Source: Verrucomicrobiota bacterium
GTDB lineage: Bacteria; Verrucomicrobiota; Kiritimatiellia; RFP12; UBA1067
Direction of reading: 5' to 3'
Length of the DNA: 64,000 nucleotides
Assembly: GCA_023269675.1 (NCBI GenBank)
Contig: JAHFSX010000027.1
Location: 1-64,000, forward strand
Under the pieces are notes generated by a model. That model had not been told where the DNA came from and did no database searches. It was given only the letters and a program-made list of their open reading frames with translations. Below are positions 62,910 to 64,000 of the stretch, piece after piece. The translations under genes were made by a program, and so were the position numbers. How positions within the stretch are numbered: the stretch's first letter is position 1; each line of letters begins with the position of its first letter.

Positions 62910-64000
62910 ATGCCAGCATTCAATTTCTTCAGGTTATATCCCCATCTCAAGGATGATCTCATAAGACATTTGACGGTAAAGGGTTTTGTGCTGGTCGATG
63001 CCAAAACCGAACAGGACAACGGGGTATCGTTTCTTTATGAACTGTTCTTCACTCAACCCCCAAAGAATATGCCGGTGAAGTGGATTAAGGAGCTCCAGAA
63101 ACAATTTGCGCTGGATGACCACGAAGTCGATGTATATTCGGCAGTGGTGCTCGTCAGTTTTGAGAGCAAGCTCTACGCAATAAGCTATGGTGCATCCCAT
63201 TTTTATGTTTCGCGCTATTCTGACTTTGAGTTTGGCATAAACATCGCCTCGAGACTTGTTTCAGCCTACAAGACGAAAAACTCAAGAGAATTCGGAGGGA
63301 TAAAGACTAAAAGTATAGAAACGTATCTATCTCCTGACGAGTTGGCTTTTGAAGCAGGCGAGGCCGTGAACTATATCAAAGGAACTCCTGTTAATACTAG
63401 TGTTTGGGGAAAAACTATCAGCTGTGGACAATCCGTACAGCTGAGAAGAAGTGATCTCTCTGTTAAAGGTATTCATACAACATGCCAGAGGCTTGAGGCT
63501 GCATTGTCGCTGCCTGTAACAAAAGAAATACCTCGATCAATACAGGTCAAGGACAGTGCACAGAATCTGGCTCTTACGCAACAATTGATCAGTGATATGC
63601 AGCAGGGTCACTATATGGTCTCGATTTCACCGTTGCAATTGTCGGGGGTTGCCTTTCTTTTCGCCGATCATCATGAGTTCACATGTGTCGCAAATGGGAT
63701 TAGAATTGAAATCGATGAGAACAGTTCTCTAAGCGAGATCGATGCACTTGTGTCGACACATTTTGCCGGTGACTACCAGAAGCTTCTTGAAGCAACTATA
63801 GAAGCTCACGAAGATGGAATTGTCGCTTACCAGAAATCATTTATCTGCTTCATCGACTATGTAGATACTCAGAATAATTATTATCTTGAAGAAGGGAAAT
63901 GGTACCAATTCGACAAAAATTATCTCAGCAATGTCAGAAATGAGGTAAACCGAATCAAAATTGATTCAACATCTGAGATTGTTAGATTCGACGAAGCGGC
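62910..64000 (+). CDS. TIGR04141/DUF6119-like sporadically distributed protein (partial, N-terminal part)
   Basis: The ORF starts at 62910 with GGAG five bases upstream and is still open at the window end after 363 codons; family members are about 550 residues. Recognisable features are VVLVSFESKLYAISYGASHFYV and FEFGINIASRLVSAYKTKN, which match the conserved first part of TIGR04141/DUF6119 proteins, a central QSVQLRRSDLSVKGIHTTCQ, and FIDYVDTQNNYYLEEGKWYQ, the family's Gly-Lys-Trp-Tyr segment. The family's role is not established; it occurs sporadically, often on genomic islands. The gene is visibly AT-richer than the chromosomal part of the window, a sign of transfer. The assignment is by recalled motifs. 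Confidence 0.72.
   Translation, partial: MPAFNFFRLYPHLKDDLIRHLTVKGFVLVDAKTEQDNGVSFLYELFFTQPPKNMPVKWIKELQKQFALDDHEVDVYSAVVLVSFESKLYAISYGASHFYVSRYSDFEFGINIASRLVSAYKTKNSREFGGIKTKSIETYLSPDELAFEAGEAVNYIKGTPVNTSVWGKTISCGQSVQLRRSDLSVKGIHTTCQRLEAALSLPVTKEIPRSIQVKDSAQNLALTQQLISDMQQGHYMVSISPLQLSGVAFLFADHHEFTCVANGIRIEIDENSSLSEIDALVSTHFAGDYQKLLEATIEAHEDGIVAYQKSFICFIDYVDTQNNYYLEEGKWYQFDKNYLSNVRNEVNRIKIDSTSEIVRFDEA

Larger units (their letters stand above)
59053..64000. mobile_element. Left end of an integrative element inserted at tRNA-Arg(CCT), continues past the window
   Basis: The boundary is marked by a 3' tRNA fragment directly next to a tyrosine integrase gene. The cargo so far is an AAA+ ATPase, a 99-residue protein and a TIGR04141/DUF6119-like gene. 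Base composition becomes AT-richer towards the window end, unlike the GC-rich chromosome to the left. The right attachment site, expected to include an intact tRNA-Arg gene, is not in the window. Confidence 0.75.

Overview
The window is GC-rich chromosomal DNA from a Gram-negative bacterium, most likely of the PVC group. Kiritimatiellota or another Verrucomicrobiota lineage is my best guess. The reasons are a fused MFS/spermidine-synthase-like protein, secreted Hcp-like proteins with calcium-binding repeats, two large alpha-2-macroglobulins, many secreted carbohydrate-active enzymes, and C-terminal domains of a kind common in Verrucomicrobia. This lineage call is inference; no rRNA gene is present to test it.

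Layout. Positions 1-1.6 kb: the end of an unidentified gene, tpiA and a CPBP-like membrane protein. 1.8-7.0 kb (minus strand): recD2, an HtrA-like protease, a GNAT acetyltransferase and mutY. 7.2-9.6 kb: the MFS/spermidine-synthase fusion. 9.6-11.1 kb: two tandem secreted Hcp-like genes with no type VI secretion machinery in view. 11.4-13.9 kb: a minus-strand run of a TetR regulator, a secreted protein, a small membrane protein and rlmN. 14.1-15.5 kb: an ECF-type transporter T component and ATPase, the ATPase ending in six histidines. 15.5-17.9 kb: a large radical SAM protein.

18.4-26.1 kb holds an alpha-2-macroglobulin followed by penicillin-binding protein 1C, the classic yfhM-pbpC pair for periplasmic defence and cell-wall repair. 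26.1-36.0 kb is a polysaccharide-degradation cluster: a GH31/36-like hydrolase, a beta-helix protein, an acetyl xylan esterase and a GH106-like enzyme. 36-42.3 kb: a ferritin-VIT transporter, an SDR, an alpha/beta hydrolase, a DUF116-polyprenyl synthetase fusion and a PQQ propeller protein. 42.5-53.5 kb: a DRE-TIM aldolase, a second alpha-2-macroglobulin, a beta-helix hydrolase, a 5TM-LYT histidine kinase and a small CBM48 protein. 53.9-58.9 kb: a 14-repeat Kelch protein, a candidate structured non-coding RNA of about 480 nt, and a Tat-exported Gfo/Idh/MocA oxidoreductase.

From 59.05 kb to the end lies the left end of an integrative element. It has the 3' part of a tRNA-Arg(CCT) gene as attachment site, a tyrosine integrase, a Ycf46-like AAA+ ATPase, a small unknown protein, and the start of an AT-richer gene that resembles the TIGR04141/DUF6119 family. 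Its right end is outside the window.

The most notable signals are the unassigned structured RNA, a palindromic repeat element lodged in frame inside pbpC and related palindromes elsewhere, two genes that appear to start at ATT codons behind good Shine-Dalgarno sequences, and the island cargo.
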